Assembly (NCBI GenBank): GCA_902826945.1
Contig: CADEGS010000196.1
Span: forward strand, 1-8,317
Direction: 5' to 3'
Length of the DNA: 8,317 nt
From: an uncultured bacterium
Lineage (GTDB): Bacteria; Planctomycetota; UBA1135; GCA-002686595
In this document: positions 6,285 through 8,317 of the stretch, in pieces
Layout of the letters: each line of letters begins with the position of its first letter
Numbering within the stretch: position 1 is the stretch's first letter
The notes under the pieces: generated by a model
Databases searched by the model: none
Seen by the model: only the letters and a program-made list of their open reading frames with translations
What the model was told of the DNA's origin: nothing
Program-made: the position numbers and the translations under genes

Positions 6285-6373
6285 CGCGGCCGCCTGGCCG
6301 CGGCCGGCGCGGAGCGCCGTGGCGCCGCAGGCCTGTCGCGCCGCAGGCGCGACCCCATCGTCGCGCAGCGACG
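6284..6373. repeat. Cluster of four short perfect hairpins with 3-4 base loops
   Basis: After the terminator stem come four further perfect inverted repeats: 6284-6303 (CCGCGGCC, loop GCCT), 6305-6319 (CGGCGC, loop GGA), 6335-6353 (GTCGCGCC, loop GCA) and 6359-6373 (CGTCGC, loop GCA). The last two share the GTCGC/GCGAC arm and the GCA loop. An 11-bp direct repeat, GCGCCGCAGGC, occurs at 6322-6332 and 6338-6348. This looks like a remnant or array of REP-like palindromes in a convergent intergenic region. No transposase-like partner is visible in the window. Confidence 0.55.
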
Positions 6374-6525
6374 GAGGCGCGCGCTGGGGCAGGCGAGACC
6401 CGGCCCTCCTCCGAAGGTCGAGCCGAGCGCGGCGAGCACTCCCGCGCGGCCGAGCGATTCCTCGCCAACCCCGAGCGCGGCACCGCCACGCTTGCAGCCC
6501 GCCCTGCGATCCCTCGCGCGCGGGC
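6374..6525. other. Non-coding remainder of the convergent intergenic region
   Basis: No gene with support. Next to the tRNA 3' end there is an 8-bp inverted repeat, CAGCCCGC (6495-6502) and GCGGGCTG (6520-6527), with a 17-base loop. It includes part of the encoded CCA. It could be a tRNA-downstream terminator stem but has no T-run on the minus strand. Confidence 0.4.
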
Positions 6526-6600
6526 TGGTTACCCCGCCAGGACTTGAACCTGGAATGACTGGACCAAAACCAGTTGTGTTACCAATTACACCACGGGGTA
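6526..6600 (-). tRNA. tRNA-Gln, anticodon UUG, CCA encoded
   Basis: Folds as a complete cloverleaf on the minus strand. The acceptor stem is TACCCCG/CGGGGTA (U1-A72 as expected for tRNA-Gln), the D arm GTGT-AATTGGTA-ACAC, the anticodon arm ACTGG-TTTTGGT-CCAGT with anticodon TTG reading CAA (and CAG by wobble), the variable loop CATT, and the T arm CCAGG-TTCAAGT-CCTGG. The discriminator is A at 6529, followed by a templated CCA at 6528-6526. All stems pair perfectly. The mature body is 72 nt plus CCA. It lies downstream of cinA on the same strand. Confidence 0.97.
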
Positions 6601-6620
6601 AGCCGCGAATGCGGGGCGGG

Positions 6621-6650
6621 ACGATACCACCGGCTCGCCCCCGCGGTCAA
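6621..6650 (-). promoter_or_regulatory. Promoter for tRNA-Gln, -35 box overlapping the cinA stop codon
   Basis: On the minus strand TTGACC (6650-6645) is followed after 18 bases by TATCGT (6626-6621). That places transcription start near 6614 and a leader of about 13 bases before the tRNA 5' end at 6600. TTGACC matches five of six consensus bases and contains the TGA stop of cinA (6649-6647). Position, spacing and the strong -35 make this a credible independent promoter. Confidence 0.6.
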
Positions 6651-7930
6651 TCGGCGCGCGCGCCCGGGAGCGGCTCGGGACGCTCCAGCCGACGCCAGGC
6701 CAGGTGCAGCGCCGTGCGCGCCGCCAGGCCCCGGATCCAGTCGCGGTCGCGCGGCGGGAACAGCCGGCGCGTGGACGCCACCGCGCCGTCGAGCGCCGTA
6801 GCGAACCACACCAGCCCGACCGGCTTGTCGGTGCTGCCGCCGCCCGGCCCGGCGATCCCGGTGACGGCCACGGCCAGGCGCGCGCCGGTTGCGGACGCGG
6901 CGCCGAGCGCCATGGCCTCCGCCGTCTCGCGCGAGACGGCCCCGGCGCGCGCCAGCAGGCCGCGCTCGACGCCCAGCCAGCGCGCCTTGGCCTCGTCGGA
7001 GTACGTCACGAAGCCCTGCTCGAAGACGGCGCTGATGCCGGGCACGCTGGTCACGAGCGCGGCCACCAGGCCCCCGGTGCAGGACTCGGCGCAGGTGAAG
7101 GAGACGCCCGCGCGCAGGAGCAGCCTGCCGAGCACGTGCTCGATGCGTTCCTCCTCCTCGCTGAAGACGTGCTCGGCGAAGCGCGGGCGGAACTCGGCCG
7201 CGCGCCCCTCGACCGCCGCGCGCGCGCGCTCCGGGTCGGCGTCGCGCCCGCGCAGCACGACGCTCAGCACGCCCTGATCCACCGAGCAGCCCATCAGTGG
7301 CTCCGCGCCGCGGTCCATCCAGGCGCCCACGCGCTCGGCGAAGACGCTCTCGGCCAGGCCGAACAGGAAGAAGCGCTGCTCGGGCGTCGGCGGGCCAGCG
7401 CGGCCGCTCGCGCGCAGCCAGGGCAGGACCTGCTCGCGCAGCACGACGCGCATCTCGTGCGGCGGGCCGGGCAGGACGGCCACCGCGCGCGCGCCGTCCT
7501 CCAGCCGGAAGCCGGGCGCGGTGCCGACGCGGTTCTGGAGCACGGTCGCGCCGCGCGGGAAGCAGACCTGGCGCAGGTTCTCGGCGGGCATCGCCAGGCC
7601 GCGCCCCTCGAACCAGCCGCGCAGCTCGGCGAGCGCCGCCTCGTCGCGCACGAGGTCGCGCCCGAAGGCCTGCGCCACGCCGTCGCGCGTCACGTCGTCG
7701 AGCGTCGGCCCCAGCCCGCCGGTCACGACCAGGAGCCCGAAGCGCGCGGTCAGGTCGCGCACCGCGTCCTCGATCGCGTCCGCGTCGTCGGAGACGAGCG
7801 CGGCGCGGCGCACGGCGATCCCGAGCGGCACCAGCGCGCGCGCGATCTCGGGCGTGTTCGCGTCGGGGTGCGCGCCGGCCAGGAGCTCGTCCCCCACGGC
7901 CAGCACCGCCGCTTCGCGCACGCGGCTCAC
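6647..7930 (-). CDS. cinA: CinA-like protein: MoCF-type N-domain and PncC nicotinamide-nucleotide amidase C-domain
   Basis: A 427-residue cytoplasmic two-domain protein. The C-terminal PncC part hydrolyses nicotinamide mononucleotide to the nicotinate form, recycling the NMN made by NAD-dependent reactions. The N-terminal COG1058/MoCF domain (1-170) shows GDELLAG (13-19), TGGLGPTLDDVTRDG (70-84), NRVGTAPG (133-140) and LPGPPHEM (153-160). A linker domain spans about 180-255. The amidase domain (265-415) shows AESCTGG (281-287, with the expected catalytic Ser283), YSDEAKARWLGV (310-321, conserved Lys315), SRETAEAMA and VAVTGIAGPGGGSTDKPVG (about 354-372). All key residues are present and the length is normal. 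The GTG at 7930 overlaps the tatC stop as GTGA and has AGGGGG just upstream. A second in-frame GTG at 7921 is possible. The historical competence-induced name does not imply competence here. Confidence 0.95.
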   Translation of the reverse strand: MSRVREAAVLAVGDELLAGAHPDANTPEIARALVPLGIAVRRAALVSDDADAIEDAVRDLTARFGLLVVTGGLGPTLDDVTRDGVAQAFGRDLVRDEAALAELRGWFEGRGLAMPAENLRQVCFPRGATVLQNRVGTAPGFRLEDGARAVAVLPGPPHEMRVVLREQVLPWLRASGRAGPPTPEQRFFLFGLAESVFAERVGAWMDRGAEPLMGCSVDQGVLSVVLRGRDADPERARAAVEGRAAEFRPRFAEHVFSEEEERIEHVLGRLLLRAGVSFTCAESCTGGLVAALVTSVPGISAVFEQGFVTYSDEAKARWLGVERGLLARAGAVSRETAEAMALGAASATGARLAVAVTGIAGPGGGSTDKPVGLVWFATALDGAVASTRRLFPPRDRDWIRGLAARTALHLAWRRLERPEPLPGARAD

Positions 7931-8317
7931 GCCGCCCCCTGCGCGGCGCGCTCGGCCGCGCGCCGCGCGCGCGCGGTCGCGAGCCGCCCGCTCCAGATGC
8001 CGATCTCGTACAGCACGACCATCGGCAGGCCGAGCAGCGTCTGCGTGAACGGGTCGGGCGGCGTGAGGATGGCGGCGATGACGAAGGCCCCCACGATCCA
8101 GTGGCCGCGGTAGCGCGCGAAGGTCGACGGCGCGACCACGCCGACCAGCGCGAGGAAGCACATCAGGACCGGGAGCTGGAAGACCGCCCCCAGCGCCAGG
8201 CACAGCCCGGACAGGAACGTCAGGAAGTCCTCCAGCCGGATGCTCGGCACGATGACCTCGACCGAGACGTCGCTGTTCAGGAAGTACATGGCGTAGGGCA
8301 CCAGGACCTGGAAGCCG
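7927..8317 (-). CDS. tatC: Sec-independent (Tat) translocase subunit TatC, C-terminal half (5' end outside window)
   Basis: Inner-membrane core of the twin-arginine translocase, which binds signal peptides of folded exported proteins. About 129 of the usual 250 or so residues are visible. They match the second half of TatC: end of TM3 (FQVLVPYAMYFLNS), a periplasmic loop with EVIVPSIRLEDF, TM4 (LTFLSGLCLALGAVFQLPVLMCFLALVGVV), a cytoplasmic loop with APSTFARYRGHW, TM5 (IVGAFVIAAIL), the invariant LTPPDPFTQTLLGLPM and TM6 (VVLYEIGIW), then a short basic tail. The TM4 position that is Glu170 in E. coli is Gln here (VFQLPV), a variant also seen in chloroplast TatC. The stop overlaps the cinA start by four bases. 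No tatA or tatB is visible; they may lie upstream or elsewhere. The N-terminal signal-binding region is outside the window. Confidence 0.96.
   Translation of the reverse strand, partial: GFQVLVPYAMYFLNSDVSVEVIVPSIRLEDFLTFLSGLCLALGAVFQLPVLMCFLALVGVVAPSTFARYRGHWIVGAFVIAAILTPPDPFTQTLLGLPMVVLYEIGIWSGRLATARARRAAERAAQGAA

Noticed and set aside
6257..6373. CRISPR array as explanation for the repeated palindromes
   Set aside because: The stems differ in sequence and length, there are no equal spacers, and no cas gene is present.
6265..6525. Open frame running past lipM through the tRNA region
   Set aside because: Contains the tRNA gene on the other strand and hairpin DNA; the translation is low-complexity and unlike any family.

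Overview
This is a very GC-rich bacterial window with compact, overlapping genes. Nothing in it names the organism. The MglA/MglB-type GTPase genes, glycine-cleavage genes beside a LipM-like octanoyltransferase, a Tat translocase gene followed by cinA, and the GC-rich codon use suit a high-GC Planctomycetota or Myxococcota-like Gram-negative bacterium. That placement is inference.

Layout. (A) 1-3703, minus strand: a tightly packed four-gene operon. In transcription order it holds a membrane-anchored TPR protein, a soluble TPR protein with a roadblock-like C-terminus, an MglB-like roadblock protein, and an MglA-family small GTPase. The GTPase has an unusual Ala/Pro-rich tail leading into a hydrophobic segment at the window edge. 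Junctions are ATGA, GTGA and TGA-C-ATG, so translation is probably coupled. (B) 3704-3972: a divergent intergenic region with a perfect 22-bp palindrome and a candidate promoter facing right. (C) 3973-6264, plus strand: gcvT, gcvH and a LipM-like octanoyltransferase, which together supply the T and H proteins of glycine cleavage and the first step of H-protein lipoylation. The third gene lacks a normal start codon at a credible place and probably starts at CTG, overlapping the gcvH stop. (D) 6257-6525: a convergent intergenic region with five consecutive perfect hairpins, the first acting as the likely terminator. (E) 6526-8317, minus strand: 3' part of tatC, then cinA overlapping it by four bases, then a tRNA-Gln(UUG) gene with encoded CCA. 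The tRNA has its own promoter, whose -35 box includes the cinA stop codon.

The part most likely to be new biology is region A. It looks like an MglA/MglB GTPase switch in which both the GTPase and a TPR partner carry membrane segments, with a second roadblock-like domain fused to TPRs. The catalytic residues of the MglA family are intact, so it is expected to be an active switch. Its output (polarity, motility, secretion or envelope organisation) cannot be read from this window.
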